A stretch of DNA of 64,000 bases from Rhodopseudomonas palustris JSC-3b (lineage in GTDB: Bacteria > Pseudomonadota > Alphaproteobacteria > Rhizobiales > Xanthobacteraceae): positions 3,671,500 through 3,735,499 of the forward strand of contig KI632513.1 in NCBI GenBank assembly GCA_000504425.1, in the 5' to 3' direction. Below, piece by piece: positions 27,201 through 35,310 of this stretch (position 1 is its first letter; each line of letters starts with the position of its first letter). A model generated the notes under the pieces. It was not told where the DNA came from. It worked only from the letters and a program-made list of their open reading frames with translations, and did not search any database. A program made the translations under genes and the position numbers.

Positions 27201-27780
27201 CGCGCGCATCGCTCGCGGCCTCGGTCTTGGATTGTCGATCGTGGAGCGGCTGGCGCGGGTGCTCGATCACGGCATTGCGCTCGATGCCACCCGCAGCGGC
27301 GGTTCGGTGTTTTCGGTGACGCTGCGGGTTGCCAATCAGGTCAACCACACCACCGCGGTCACCAGCGCCACGCCGCTGTCGCGCGCTTCAATGAGCGGCA
27401 TTTTGGTGGTGTGTATCGAAAATGATCCGTCGATTCTCGACGGCATGAAAACGCTGCTGACCACCTGGGGCGCCAATGTGATTGCGGCCACCGATCCGGA
27501 GGCGGCGATCAAGGAGATCGAGCAGGCCGATCAGCCGATCACTGGCCTCTTGGTCGATTACCATCTCGACCGCGGCAACGGCATCGCCGCGATCCGCACC
27601 GTCCGGCAGCGTTATGGCGCCGATATTCCGGCGATTCTGATCACGGCCGACCGCAGCCCGCGGGTGCGGGCCGCCGCGCGGGAAGACGATATTGCGGTGC
27701 TGAACAAGCCGGTGAAGGCGGCATCGCTGCGCGCCTTGCTCGGCCAATGGCGCGCCCGGCAAAACGTCGCGGCGGAATAG
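24274..27780 (+). CDS. Hybrid sensor histidine kinase with sodium:solute-symporter-like N-terminus (CrbS/MxtR type)
   Basis: 1168 aa. Residues 1 to about 500 form 12-13 membrane segments of the SSS/PutP type (YGDRLSQQQRQRFGTLIYPL, SVGSATRSGYDFLAIYIGP, NITSIADFIAARYGKSQAVA, MLLPRQFHVSVVENSSDEE). A linker (about 510-620) and a PAS domain (about 640-770, ILQNALNHVRQGIAVFNPNL) follow, then HisKA with His812 in AAASHDILQPLNAARLY, the HATPase (NLISNAIKYTP about 922, GLGLGLSIVERLAR about 981) and a receiver domain (about 1048-1165) with phosphoacceptor Asp1095 in LLVDYHLDRG and conserved Lys in VLNKPVKA. CrbS/MxtR kinases control acetate use (acs) and other carbon utilisation with a NarL-type partner. 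The partner here is the convergent gene at 28013-28684. Confidence 0.92.
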   Translation: MLNDWAVIAAAFGYIVFLFLVASYGDRLSQQQRQRFGTLIYPLSLAIYCTSWTFFGSVGSATRSGYDFLAIYIGPLVMLAFGTPLLRRVISLAKSQNITSIADFIAARYGKSQAVAATVALIALIGSVPYIALQLKAVSSSLQTILGEDQVISAVPLVNDMALAVAVAMAVFAVLFGTRQTSATEHQHGLMLAVATESIVKLVAFLAAGVFVTFWMFSPSDLIERVMTTPEAVRSLEQPAFGSNFFTMALLSFFAIMLLPRQFHVSVVENSSDEEVSRARWLFPLYLIAINLFVLPIALAGLVTFPIGVVESDMFVLALPLAAKTAWLSVVVFIGGLSAATAMVIVECVALAVMVSNDLVMPLVLKRGTSPQGAERDYGGFLLAVRRIAIFVILAMAYLYFRELGSAQLAAIGLLSFAAIAQFAPAFFGGLVWRRATALGAIGGMVVGFAVWAYTLFIPSFLEGTTAGTLMLQHGPFGIEMLRPRALFGTDLPPLLHGVLWSLSLNLLVYVLLSLLRSPSSIERLQSEVFVPAQLAPIAPPFRRWRGTVTVQDILGAVSQYLGPERAGDAIRSFAAGRRATIEPSAPADFELLQHAEHLIASSIGSASSRLVLSQLLRKRTVSAEAALKLLDDSHAALHFNREILQNALNHVRQGIAVFNPNLQLICSNRQFGDILGLPAHIVQIGVPLIEILDYLALSAPAVGDVEAQTRLRLAAYTTEGAPFIERIPDRHLVIEVRANRMPDGGLVITFSDVTPSFEAAEALERANATLEKRVRDRTEELMRLNSALALAKSTAEEANISKTRFLAAASHDILQPLNAARLYVTSLVERQRHGEDAKLIENIDESLEAIEEIIGALLDISRLDAGAMTPSLSNFVIGDLMRSLEIEFAPIARAKGLKLSFVPCLLPVESDRLLLRRLLQNLISNAIKYTPQGKVLVGCRRRGQSLQIGVYDTGVGIPVLKRAEIFKEFHRLEQGARIARGLGLGLSIVERLARVLDHGIALDATRSGGSVFSVTLRVANQVNHTTAVTSATPLSRASMSGILVVCIENDPSILDGMKTLLTTWGANVIAATDPEAAIKEIEQADQPITGLLVDYHLDRGNGIAAIRTVRQRYGADIPAILITADRSPRVRAAAREDDIAVLNKPVKAASLRALLGQWRARQNVAAE

Positions 27781-27850
27781 GACGGTGCGGCGGAATACGA
27801 ATGAGCGTCGCCGTCCTTGCGAGCGGCGTTGCCATCAAGCCGCCTGCCCC

Positions 27851-27970
27851 TGTCATTGCGAGCGCAGCGAAGCAATCCAGGAATGCCGAGCATGGCGTCC
27901 CTGGATTGGTTCGGCGCTGTGCGCCTCGCAATGACGAGAGAAGAAGCAGCTGCGCCTCGCAATGAAGGGG
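27851..27970. repeat. Dispersed intergenic palindrome (TGTCATTGCGAGCGCAGCG type)
   Basis: CATTGCGAG (27854-27862) pairs with CTCGCAATG (27925-27933), and AATCCAGG pairs with CCTGGATT inside it. A second half-copy (TGCGCCTCGCAATGA) begins at 27951. It fills most of the gap between the kinase and its convergent regulator and may act as bidirectional terminator. Confidence 0.8.
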
Positions 27971-28012
27971 GCGAGGCGGCCGATTGTCGGATCGCGGCGG
28001 GGGAAGTCGCCG

Positions 28013-28684
28013 TTACTGCGGGGCGTCCGGGCGCCACTGACCCGCGGAAATCTTGGCGGCGGCGATCACGGCCTGGGTGCGGCTTTCGACGCCGAGCTTT
28101 TGCAGGATCGCCGAGACATGCGCCTTGATGGTGGCTTCCGACACGCCGAGCTCGTAGGCGATCTGCTTGTTGAGCAGTCCCTCGGACAGCATCATCAGCA
28201 CCCGCACCTGCTGCGGAGTGAGCGTGATCAGCCGGTCGCGCAGCTTGGTCATTTCCGGATCGGCGGCGGCATTGAGGTCAATGTCCGACGGGATCCAGAC
28301 GTCGCCATCCAGCACCTTCTGGATGGCGTCGCGCAGCGTATCAACGCCATAGCGCTTCGGCACGAAGCCGGAGGCGCCGAAATCCAGCGAGCGGCGGATA
28401 GTGCCGACGTCATCGCTGGCGGACACGATTACCACCGGAATCGCCGGATACTGGGCTCGCAGGTAAATTAGTCCCGAAAAGCCACTGATACCGGGCATCG
28501 ACAGGTCGAGCAGGACCAGATCGACGTCTGACTCCCGCTCCAGCATGCCGGTGAGCTCCTCGAAGGTGCCGGCCTCGCCGATTTTGGCGGAGGGCACGAC
28601 ACTCGCGACGGCATGGCGCAGGGCATCGCGAAACAGCGGATGATCATCAGCAATGATGAGATGCGTACTTGGATTGGGGGTCAT
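28013..28684 (-). CDS. NarL/LuxR-family response regulator (CrbR/ErdR-like)
   Basis: 223 aa. The receiver domain starts HLIIADDHPLFRDALRHAV, with the phosphorylation site Asp60 in LVLLDLSMPG, switch Ser/Thr in VVIVSASDD and Lys in FVPKRYGVD. The LuxR-type HTH occupies about 150-212 (LTPQQVRVLMMLSEGLLNKQ, IAYELGVSEATIKAHVSAIL). Its position tail-to-tail with the SSS-type hybrid kinase and divergent from a metabolite transporter supports a CrbSR/MxtR-ErdR-like pair. The likely targets are the transporter next door and carbon-assimilation genes elsewhere (inference). Confidence 0.9.
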   Translation of the reverse strand: MTPNPSTHLIIADDHPLFRDALRHAVASVVPSAKIGEAGTFEELTGMLERESDVDLVLLDLSMPGISGFSGLIYLRAQYPAIPVVIVSASDDVGTIRRSLDFGASGFVPKRYGVDTLRDAIQKVLDGDVWIPSDIDLNAAADPEMTKLRDRLITLTPQQVRVLMMLSEGLLNKQIAYELGVSEATIKAHVSAILQKLGVESRTQAVIAAAKISAGQWRPDAPQ

Positions 28685-29003
28685 CTAAATCTGATGGGGG
28701 TTGGCAGAGGGCCCGGGCCTTGCGTTCATCGCAGGGGGCATTTCAGTAATTTTCGCCTGACCGTCAACGTCTGGCAAGCAAACAATTCAAGGCAGATCAA
28801 TCAGTTTGCTCCAAAAACGCCCAATCTCGCGAGAGTTGTCGCAGGTCATTGCAACCAGAAGATGTGCTATTGGCGCCAAAAGTCGTATTGGGCGAGGTAT
28901 CGTGACGATGTTACCTTGATGCCAAGCGCTGCGAAGTCAGCCGTTTAAGAATGGCAAAAGCGACGGCGTTTTTGATTATTTTCTTATGGGGAGGTGTTCC
29001 AAG
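28685..29003. promoter_or_regulatory. Divergent intergenic region between response regulator and MHS transporter
   Basis: 319 bp without a gene, more AT-rich than its surroundings (for example around 28745-28805 and 28960-28990), so it likely holds promoters for both genes. I found no sigma-54 -24/-12 element and no clear regulator palindrome. Confidence 0.5.
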
Positions 29004-30668
29004 ATGGCAACCATGACGGCTGCGCCTACGCGCTCGCGCGGCATGACGAAGGACGAACGTTTCGTCATTCTCGCATCGTCACTCGGTACCGTTTTTGAAT
29101 GGTACGATTTTTACCTGTACGGCTCACTCGCGAGCATCATCGGCGCGCAGTTCTTCAGCGCCTATCCGCCGGCCACCCGCGACATCTTCGCACTGCTGGC
29201 GTTCGCCGCCGGCTTCCTGGTGCGTCCGTTCGGCGCCATCGTGTTCGGCCGGGTCGGCGACATCGTCGGCCGTAAATACACCTTCCTGGTCACCATTCTG
29301 ATCATGGGCCTGTCGACCTTCATCGTCGGCCTGCTGCCCAACGCCGCCACCATCGGTATCGCGGCGCCGATCATCCTGATCTGTCTGCGTCTGTTGCAGG
29401 GCCTGGCGCTCGGCGGCGAATATGGCGGTGCGGCGACCTATGTGGCCGAACATGCCCCGCCCGGTAAGCGCGGCTACTACACTTCGTTCATTCAGACCAC
29501 GGCCACACTCGGCCTGTTCCTCTCGCTGCTGGTGATCTTGTTCACCCGAACCATTCTCGGCGAAGAGAACTTTGCGGCCTGGGGCTGGCGCGTGCCGTTC
29601 CTGATCTCAGTGGTGCTGCTTGGCGTCTCGGTCTGGATCCGGCTGCGGCTCAACGAGTCGCCGGTGTTCCAGAAGATGAAGGAAGAGGGCAAGACCTCGA
29701 AGGCGCCGCTCACCGAAGCGTTCGCCAACTGGGGCAATGCCAAGATCGTGCTGATCGCGCTGCTCGGCGGCGTGATGGGTCAGGGCGTGGTCTGGTACAC
29801 TGGCCAGTTCTATGCGCTGTTCTTCCTGCAATCGATCCTGAAGGTCGACGGTTACACCGCCAACCTGCTGATCGCCTGGTCGCTGCTGCTCGGCACGGGC
29901 TTCTTCATCGTGTTCGGCTGGCTGTCGGATAAGATCGGCCGTAAGCCGATCATCCTGGCGGGCTGCTTGATCGCGGCGCTGAGCTTCTTCCCGATCTTCA
30001 AGATGATCACCAGCTACGCCAACCCGGCGCTGGAAAAGGCGGTCGAACAGATCAAGGTGCAGGTGGTCGCTGATCCGGCGGGCTGCGGTGACCTGTTCAA
30101 CCCGGTCGGCACCCGCGTGTTCACCGCGCCTTGCGACACCGCTCGCGCGTTCTTGTCGCAATCCTCGGTCAGGTACTCGACCGCCAATGGCCCGGCCGGC
30201 TCCGGCGTCAAGGTGCTGGTCAATGACCAGGAGATCCCGTACGTCGACGCCAAGACCTCCAATCCGCAGGTGCTGGCGGCGGTGCAGGCCGCGGGCTATC
30301 CGAAGGCCGGCAACCCGCAGATCGTGAAGATGTCGCATCCGTTCGACGTGTTCCGTACGCAGGTGGCGGCGGTGATCGGGCTGCTGTTCGTGCTGGTGCT
30401 GTTCGTCACCATGGTCTACGGCCCGATCGCGGCGATGCTGGTCGAGCTGTTCCCGGCGCGGATCCGCTACACTTCGATGTCGCTGCCCTACCACATCGGT
30501 AACGGCTGGTTCGGCGGCCTTCTGCCTGCGACCGCGTTCGCGATCGTGGCCTCGACCGGCGATATCTATGCCGGCCTCTGGTATCCGATCATCTTCGCGT
30601 CGATCACCGTGGTGGTCGGCCTGATCTTCCTGCCGGAAACCAAGGACGCCGATATCGGCCGGCACTAA
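29004..30668 (+). CDS. MHS-family (metabolite:H+ symporter) MFS transporter with large internal loop
   Basis: 554 aa from the ATG at 29004, with GGGGAGGTGTTCCAAG upstream. MFS/MHS signatures are GTVFEWYDFYLYGSLASIIG, FAAGFLVRPFGAIVFGRVGD, the G-X-K-like GRKYTFL, LRLLQGLALGGEYGGAATYV and SDKIGRKPIILAG. The family includes citrate, alpha-ketoglutarate, proline and shikimate carriers. Compared with about 430 residues for typical MHS proteins it carries an insert of roughly 115 residues (about 334-449) between membrane segments, containing two cysteines (DPAGCGDLFNP, FTAPCDTARAF). Gene context suggests uptake of a carboxylate controlled by the adjacent two-component system. Confidence 0.9.
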   Translation: MATMTAAPTRSRGMTKDERFVILASSLGTVFEWYDFYLYGSLASIIGAQFFSAYPPATRDIFALLAFAAGFLVRPFGAIVFGRVGDIVGRKYTFLVTILIMGLSTFIVGLLPNAATIGIAAPIILICLRLLQGLALGGEYGGAATYVAEHAPPGKRGYYTSFIQTTATLGLFLSLLVILFTRTILGEENFAAWGWRVPFLISVVLLGVSVWIRLRLNESPVFQKMKEEGKTSKAPLTEAFANWGNAKIVLIALLGGVMGQGVVWYTGQFYALFFLQSILKVDGYTANLLIAWSLLLGTGFFIVFGWLSDKIGRKPIILAGCLIAALSFFPIFKMITSYANPALEKAVEQIKVQVVADPAGCGDLFNPVGTRVFTAPCDTARAFLSQSSVRYSTANGPAGSGVKVLVNDQEIPYVDAKTSNPQVLAAVQAAGYPKAGNPQIVKMSHPFDVFRTQVAAVIGLLFVLVLFVTMVYGPIAAMLVELFPARIRYTSMSLPYHIGNGWFGGLLPATAFAIVASTGDIYAGLWYPIIFASITVVVGLIFLPETKDADIGRH

Positions 30669-30692
30669 TCGCCGACTGATCTGAAAAAGAAG

Positions 30693-30721
30693 CGGCCGCG
30701 GAGCAATCCGCGGCCGTTTTT
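30693..30721 (+). terminator. Rho-independent terminator of the MHS gene
   Basis: Perfect 10-bp stem with GCAA tetraloop and T5 tail. Confidence 0.93.
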
Positions 30722-30807
30722 GTTCAGGTGCATTCTTTTGCGGTTTTGCTGCGTTCAAAGCGGATGCAAGGCGCTGCTCGTGATGGCTTGAGACAGCGCC
30801 GCGCGCG

Positions 30808-30846
30808 CTTCCCCTCCCCGCCGCTACGCGGGGGAGGGAAGGCATG
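30808..30846. repeat. Short GC-rich palindrome (CCCTCCCCGC...GCGGGGGAGGG)
   Basis: Inverted repeat of the CCTCCCC/GGGGAGG type, also seen at 37175-37240 and 42847-43045. It lies between MHS and yjbQ. Confidence 0.55.
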
Positions 30847-30901
30847 CGGGTTGGCCGCGTCGTTGAGGTGGCCGCTTGTTGGCGCGATCAAGTCGCCGTC
30901 G

Positions 30902-31375
30902 TCAAACCGCACTGCCGATGAACTGCAGCACCACTTCGCGGTGGTGCGGGCGGCGGCGGTGTTCGATCAGATAGACCGCCTGCCAGGTGCCGAGCGCGAG
31001 CCGGCCGTTCAGCACCGGGATTTGCAGTGAAGCGCCGGTCAGCATGGTCTTGATATGCGCCGGCATATCGTCGGCTCCTTCAGTGTCGTGCTGCCAGCCG
31101 GCATGTTCCGGTGCGAGCCGTTGCAGCGCCGTGGCGAGATCGATCAGCACGGACGGATCGGCATTTTCCTGAATGGTCAGCGATGCCGAAGTGTGGCGCA
31201 CGAACACCGTCACCGCGCCGTCGGCGGCGCGCGCTTCGGTGACGAAAGCAGCGATGTCCGGCGTCACATCAACAAATTGCGCGCCGGCGGTGCGCACATT
31301 GAGCGTGGTCGAGACCACGGTGCTGACCTCGGCACGGTTCAGCGCCGTGCGTGAGCTGCGTTGGGATGAACTCAT
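30902..31375 (-). CDS. YjbQ/UPF0047-family protein
   Basis: 157 aa from the ATG at 31375. Family landmarks are FVDVTPDIAAFVTEA, VTVFVRHTSASLTIQENADP, HDTEGADDMPAHIKTML, LTGASLQIPVLNGRLALGTW and QAVYLIEHRRRPHHREVVLQ, with the conserved His and Asp residues of the active-site-like pocket. YjbQ proteins show weak thiamine-phosphate synthase activity in vitro, but their physiological role is unclear. It follows the secreted coiled-coil protein gene by 40 bp on the same strand and is probably cotranscribed. Confidence 0.92.
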   Translation of the reverse strand: MSSSQRSSRTALNRAEVSTVVSTTLNVRTAGAQFVDVTPDIAAFVTEARAADGAVTVFVRHTSASLTIQENADPSVLIDLATALQRLAPEHAGWQHDTEGADDMPAHIKTMLTGASLQIPVLNGRLALGTWQAVYLIEHRRRPHHREVVLQFIGSAV

Positions 31376-31415
31376 CACGTCTCCGATGGAGAGAGCTGGC
31401 GGCCGCGGACCAGCC

Positions 31416-32015
31416 CTAAATCTTGTCGCCGCTGGTGTCCTTCTGCAGCCGGCTGGCGAGATCGACCAGCTTGCGCCAGGCGTGCTCGACATAAGCCATC
31501 CACTTGTCGAGTTCGCGGTCGCTCGGCAGCGGGATTTCCAGCTTGCGCTCGCCGTCGGTGGATTTGATCTCTGGCTTGCGCAGCGAATCGCCCTTGGGCA
31601 GCGCTTCCTCGGTCTTGCCAGTGGCCGGGCCGTCGCGGCTGGCGAGCTGAGATTTCAGGGTTTCGTTGGCTTTGCGCAGCTCGTCGGCCTCGTGCTGCAG
31701 CGCCTGCTGCTCGGCCTTGATCTTGTCGAGGTCGCGGGTGAGGCGGCCGATCTCGGCATCAAGCGCGGCGCGCTCGTCCGGCATAATCTGGCAGATCCAG
31801 CCCTGGCCCTTGTCGGTGCAGATCGACGCTGCCCCGCTGCGGGTATCGAGCCGCAAAAACCCGTCGCCGCTCGGCGCCAGGGTATAGCGACCGTTTTCGG
31901 TATCCGGTGCCGATTGCCCCGCCGAACTTGCCGTCAGCGCCAGCAGCACGGCGACGGCCGCTAGCGTCATTTTTTCTGTGGGCAGCCGTCGAAACGCTGC
32001 GTTGTCCATCGTCAT
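31416..32015 (-). CDS. Secreted coiled-coil protein of unknown function
   Basis: 199 aa from the ATG at 32015 (a second ATG follows two codons later). A signal peptide is likely (basic start AFRRLPTEK, hydrophobic LAAVAVLLALTASSAGQSA, about 16-36). A small domain with GRYTLAPSGDGFLRLDTRSG and two cysteines (ASICTDKGQGWICQIM) follows, then a coiled coil (about 80-122, DERAALDAEIGRLTRDLDKI onward) and a charged tail. The first domain pattern recurs in other Rhizobiales hypothetical proteins; no function known. Confidence 0.75.
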   Translation of the reverse strand: MTMDNAAFRRLPTEKMTLAAVAVLLALTASSAGQSAPDTENGRYTLAPSGDGFLRLDTRSGAASICTDKGQGWICQIMPDERAALDAEIGRLTRDLDKIKAEQQALQHEADELRKANETLKSQLASRDGPATGKTEEALPKGDSLRKPEIKSTDGERKLEIPLPSDRELDKWMAYVEHAWRKLVDLASRLQKDTSGDKI

Positions 32016-32441
32016 CACCCGCTTTTGTGTGCGCTGAGCGCATATCTCCCAATCTAGGCGCAGATCGGGTGGAAGAAAGGCAGCGATCGGCAAATGCGCC
32101 ATTTCGGCTCAAGATCGCCGCGATCGGACACTGGTGGCGGGCTTGGACGGGGCCGGGCGCGCGCGGGGTGCCGCGCCGTTCATGCAGTGATCCGAGACAC
32201 TTACGGCCAACGGGCCAGATCGCCGCCGCTTGGCGGGCCGCGGGTGGCTGAGGGCTGTGGCGCGGCGCTGCGCGACTTCTGCCAGCGTCACCCGGCTGGC
32301 GGCGCGTTGCCCTGGCAGCGAAGCTGCAAGGCGCGTGCAATCGCATTCGATTGCTGCGCCGCGACGATCGGTCCATGTCGGGTTTTGGAATTTCGCAATA
32401 GTATCAAGCAAATCAATCGCATAGGCTCGAGCCCTGCAATC

Positions 32442-32470
32442 TTGACTTGGTTGGGCACCGTCAGTATGGT
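32442..32470 (+). promoter_or_regulatory. Probable sigma-70-type promoter of the F0 ATP synthase operon
   Basis: TTGACT (32442-32447), 17-bp spacer, TATGGT (32465-32470). This puts transcription start near 32477, about 63 bp before atpI. The 32016-32441 stretch between the divergent coiled-coil protein gene and this promoter shows no gene. Confidence 0.6.
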
Positions 32471-32539
32471 CCGCGCGGTTTTCAAGGGTGAACGGGGCGT
32501 TACTTCCATCGTCCTCCGCACAATTCGGGTCACGTTATC

Positions 32540-32926
32540 ATGACGGACGACACGGGCCGCGGCGGTGAGCGCAACAACGGAAGTGCCGACAATCCAACGC
32601 CCGAGGAAGCTGCGCTTTCCGCAAGGCTCGGAAGTCTTGAGCAGCGATTGTCCGCTCGTCGCGACACTCGCACCGCTCAAGCTGACCAACCCGGCAATGA
32701 AGGTGGAGACGGTGCGGCCAGGGCTTCGGCCATGGCGCGCGGTTTCCGGCTTTCGTCGGAGCTGGTCGCGGGTGTTGCTGTTGGAGCGGTGATTGGCTGG
32801 GGGCTCGACCAATTGCTGTCGACCTCGCCCTGGGGGCTCATCGTGTTCTTTATGCTCGGCTTTGCGGCCGGCGTGCTGAATGTGGTGCGGTCTGCTGGCG
32901 TTGTCCCGGACAAAAAGCCGCGCTGA
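32540..32926 (+). CDS. atpI: ATP synthase accessory protein AtpI
   Basis: 128 aa. The first 65 residues are polar and variable, then come two membrane segments (about 72-90 SSELVAGVAVGAVIGWGLDQ and 95-113 PWGLIVFFMLGFAAGVLNVV). This matches the alphaproteobacterial AtpI form (AtpQ-like), which assists c-ring assembly and/or Mg2+ supply. It starts the F0 operon, 68 bp before atpB. Confidence 0.88.
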   Translation: MTDDTGRGGERNNGSADNPTPEEAALSARLGSLEQRLSARRDTRTAQADQPGNEGGDGAARASAMARGFRLSSELVAGVAVGAVIGWGLDQLLSTSPWGLIVFFMLGFAAGVLNVVRSAGVVPDKKPR

Positions 32927-32994
32927 CAACGCGAATTCGAGACGATTGATGTCACAGCGCCGGCCTCGCCGGTGGACCGAGAGATACCGCGCGG

Positions 32995-33738
32995 ATGATC
33001 GATCCGATTCACCAGTTTAATATCGAGAAGATCTTCACCATCGCCAATATCGGCGGTTATGAGATCGCGTTCACCAACTCCACCGCCTACATGCTGCTGT
33101 CGGTGGCGCTGATTTCGCTGCTGATGCTCGGCGCGGGGCGCAAGCTGGTGCCGGGCCGTTTTCAGTCGCTGGCTGAACTGTCCTACGAATTCGTAGCCAA
33201 TACCGTCCGCTCCAGTGCTGGTGCGGAAGGCATGAAGTTTTTCCCGCTGGTTTTCTCGCTGTTCATGTTCATCTGCGTTTCGAACATGATCGGCATCATT
33301 CCTTACACCTTCACGGTGTCCAGCCACATCATCGTCACCGCTGCGCTTGCGCTGTTGGTGTTCTTCACGGTGCTGGTCTACGGCTTCTATAAGAACGGTC
33401 TGAAGTTCTTTAAGCTGTTCGTGCCCTCCGGCATTCCGGTCGTGATCCTGCCGCTCGTCGTGCTGATCGAGATCATCTCGTTCCTGTCGCGCCCGATCTC
33501 CCACAGCGTTCGTCTGTTCGCCAACATGCTGGCGGGTCACATCACGCTGAAAGTGTTCGCGAGCTTCGTCACCATGCTCGGCGCCATGGGCGTCGCTGGC
33601 TGGGCCGGCGCGGTGCTGCCGCTCAGCCTGACTGTGGCGCTGACGGCCCTGGAACTTCTGGTCGCGTTCCTGCAGGCCTACGTCTTCACTATCCTCACCT
33701 GCATCTACATCAACGATGCGATTCACCCGGGTCACTGA
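32995..33738 (+). CDS. atpB: F0F1 ATP synthase subunit a
   Basis: 247 aa, membrane stator part of the proton channel. The essential arginine is Arg173 in [14 protein letters not shown]. Additional landmarks are MDPIHQF-type N-terminus ([13 protein letters not shown]), [20 protein letters not shown] and [20 protein letters not shown] at the C-terminus. F1 genes are not in this window, as expected for alphaproteobacteria with split F0 and F1 operons. Confidence 0.97.
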   Translation: MIDPIHQFNIEKIFTIANIGGYEIAFTNSTAYMLLSVALISLLMLGAGRKLVPGRFQSLAELSYEFVANTVRSSAGAEGMKFFPLVFSLFMFICVSNMIGIIPYTFTVSSHIIVTAALALLVFFTVLVYGFYKNGLKFFKLFVPSGIPVVILPLVVLIEIISFLSRPISHSVRLFANMLAGHITLKVFASFVTMLGAMGVAGWAGAVLPLSLTVALTALELLVAFLQAYVFTILTCIYINDAIHPGH

Positions 33739-33778
33739 AGCCCGGTCTCTACCGCAAACCCCTAAAGGAGCTGGTTTC

Positions 33779-34006
33779 ATGGATCCGATTGCCGCGAAGT
33801 ACATTGGCGCTGGTATTGCCTGCATTGGCATGGGCGGCGCTGGCGCCGGCGTGGGCATCATCTTCGGTAACTACCTTGCCGCCGCGGTGCGCAATCCGTC
33901 GGCCGCCCAGGGCCAGTTCGGCAACCTGATTTTCGGCTTCGCCGTGACCGAAGCGCTCGGCATCTTCTCGCTGCTGATCGCGCTGCTGCTGCTGTTCGCC
34001 CTCTAA
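33779..34006 (+). CDS. atpE: F0F1 ATP synthase subunit c
   Basis: 75 aa from the ATG at 33779 behind AAAGGAGCTGGTTTC. It is a hairpin of two membrane helices with the Gly-rich first helix ([16 protein letters not shown]), the polar loop RNPSAAQGQ and the proton-carrying Glu58 in [14 protein letters not shown]. No sodium-binding signature is apparent, so H+ is the expected coupling ion. Confidence 0.97.
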   Translation: MDPIAAKYIGAGIACIGMGGAGAGVGIIFGNYLAAAVRNPSAAQGQFGNLIFGFAVTEALGIFSLLIALLLLFAL

Positions 34007-34059
34007 GCTATTAGCGGTGGAGGCCGTCAGGGCCTCTATCGTTCGGACAGGAGTATCCC

Positions 34060-34617
34060 GTGGCTCAAGGTCTTGGCGACGCTAAGGGCACCACCGCCCA
34101 CACCGAAGCCGATGCGGCGCATGGACGCGCGTTTCCGCCGTTCCAGAAAGAGACGTTCGCGTCTCAGCTTGTGTCGCTGCTGATCGCCTTCGTGGCGCTG
34201 TATCTGATCGTGTCGAAGATTGCGCTGCCCAAGGTGGGCGGCACCATCGAAGCACGCCAGAAGCGTATCGAAGACGATTTCGCCGAGGCACAGAAGCTCA
34301 AGGGCCAGTCCGACGAGGCCCTGAAGGCTTACGAAACGGCCCTGGCGCAGGCTCGCGCCAAGGCGCAGGCGATCGGCGCCGAAACCCGCGAGCGTCTCAA
34401 CGCCGCGGCCGACGCCGAACGCAAGGCTCTTGAGGAGCGGCTTGCGGTCAAGCTCGCGGAGGCGGAGAAGACCATCGCCGCCACCCGCGAATCTGCGATG
34501 AGCAACGTCCAAGGCATTGCCACCGACGCTGCCGCCGCGATCGTGCAGCAGCTGGCGGGCCTGTCGCCCGACAGCAAGGCGGTCGGTAACGCCGTCTCAG
34601 CTTCGTTGAAGGGATGA
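34060..34617 (+). CDS. atpG: F0F1 ATP synthase subunit b'
   Basis: 185 aa with a GTG start at 34060 preceded by CAGGAGTATCCC. An Ala/His-rich N-terminus leads to [20 protein letters not shown], one membrane segment (about 36-53) and a long charged helix for the peripheral stalk ([20 protein letters not shown] onward). In photosynthetic and other alphaproteobacteria b' and b form a heterodimer. The symbol atpG is the Rhizobiales usage (also atpX) and must not be confused with the gamma subunit. Confidence 0.92.
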   Translation: MAQGLGDAKGTTAHTEADAAHGRAFPPFQKETFASQLVSLLIAFVALYLIVSKIALPKVGGTIEARQKRIEDDFAEAQKLKGQSDEALKAYETALAQARAKAQAIGAETRERLNAAADAERKALEERLAVKLAEAEKTIAATRESAMSNVQGIATDAAAAIVQQLAGLSPDSKAVGNAVSASLKG

Positions 34618-35117
34618 TGGCGATGATGCACCTGTTGTCCGAACCGGAAACCTGGGTCGCCGTCGCCTTCATCATCTTGATGGCGCTGTTCATCTATTTT
34701 GGCGTGCACCGCACGGTGCTCACGGCGCTCGACAATCGGCGCGACCGCATTCAGGCCGAACTCGATGAGGCGCGTCGCCTCAAAGAAGAAGCCGCGAAGC
34801 TGCTCGCCGACTACAAAGCACGCGCGGCTGGTGCCGAGCGTGAGGCGCAGGCGATCATCGACAGTGCCAAGGACGAGGCCGAACGGATCGCGGCCGAAGC
34901 CAAGGCCAAGATGGAAGACTTCGTCGCCCGTCGCACCAAGTCTGCCGAGGCCAAGATTGCAATGGCCGAAGCTCAGGCGATGGCCGATGTGCGTGCCGCT
35001 GCGGCCAATGCCGCCGTTGCCGCGGCCTCGACGATCCTGTCGCAGTCGGTGAAAGGCTCCGTCGCCGACGATCTGATCGGCAAGGGTATCGCTGAGGTTC
35101 GCTCCAAGCTGAACTGA
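34614..35117 (+). CDS. atpF: F0F1 ATP synthase subunit b
   Basis: 167 aa. The ATG at 34614 overlaps the b' stop (ATGA); in-frame ATGs at 34620 and 34626 are alternatives. One N-terminal membrane segment (about 12-30, [18 protein letters not shown]) precedes the stalk helix ([20 protein letters not shown], then Ala/Glu/Lys-rich). The C-terminal part binds F1 through delta. Confidence 0.95.
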   Translation: MMAMMHLLSEPETWVAVAFIILMALFIYFGVHRTVLTALDNRRDRIQAELDEARRLKEEAAKLLADYKARAAGAEREAQAIIDSAKDEAERIAAEAKAKMEDFVARRTKSAEAKIAMAEAQAMADVRAAAANAAVAAASTILSQSVKGSVADDLIGKGIAEVRSKLN

Positions 35118-35140
35118 GCAAGCCGCATCTGAACTGATTA

Positions 35141-35169
35141 AAGCCGGTGCTCACGCGCCGGCTTTTTTC
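35141..35169 (+). terminator. Rho-independent terminator of the F0 operon
   Basis: Stem AAGCCGG/CCGGCTT (35141-35147/35158-35164) with a T6 run. Confidence 0.88.
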
Positions 35170-35180
35170 GTTAGTGCACA

Positions 35181-35220
35181 TATAGCGTTTTCGAGCGAAG
35201 TGGATGCCGGTCGCGAACCG
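35181..35220. repeat. Dispersed palindromic element, copy 2 (inverted relative to 11435-11485)
   Basis: TATAGCGTTTTCGAGCGAAG followed by TGGATGCCGGTCGCGAACCG is the near-exact reverse complement of the element after hss. Confidence 0.8.
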
Positions 35221-35310
35221 AAGCATCTCGGGATGCGCACACCGCCCGGGAAAACGGCGCAGCATGCTACCCGCCGGGCTGGCGAACGCGGCACGCGCCG
35301 ACTACATTGG

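Noticed and set aside
28685..29003. Sigma-54 promoter before the MHS gene
   Set aside because: Candidates such as TGGCAAAAGCGACGG lack the GC doublet at the right spacing.
32103..32440. Small coding regions between the coiled-coil protein gene and atpI
   Set aside because: Open frames here are Arg/Ala-rich, lack ribosome sites and overlap one another in several frames; I treat the stretch as non-coding.
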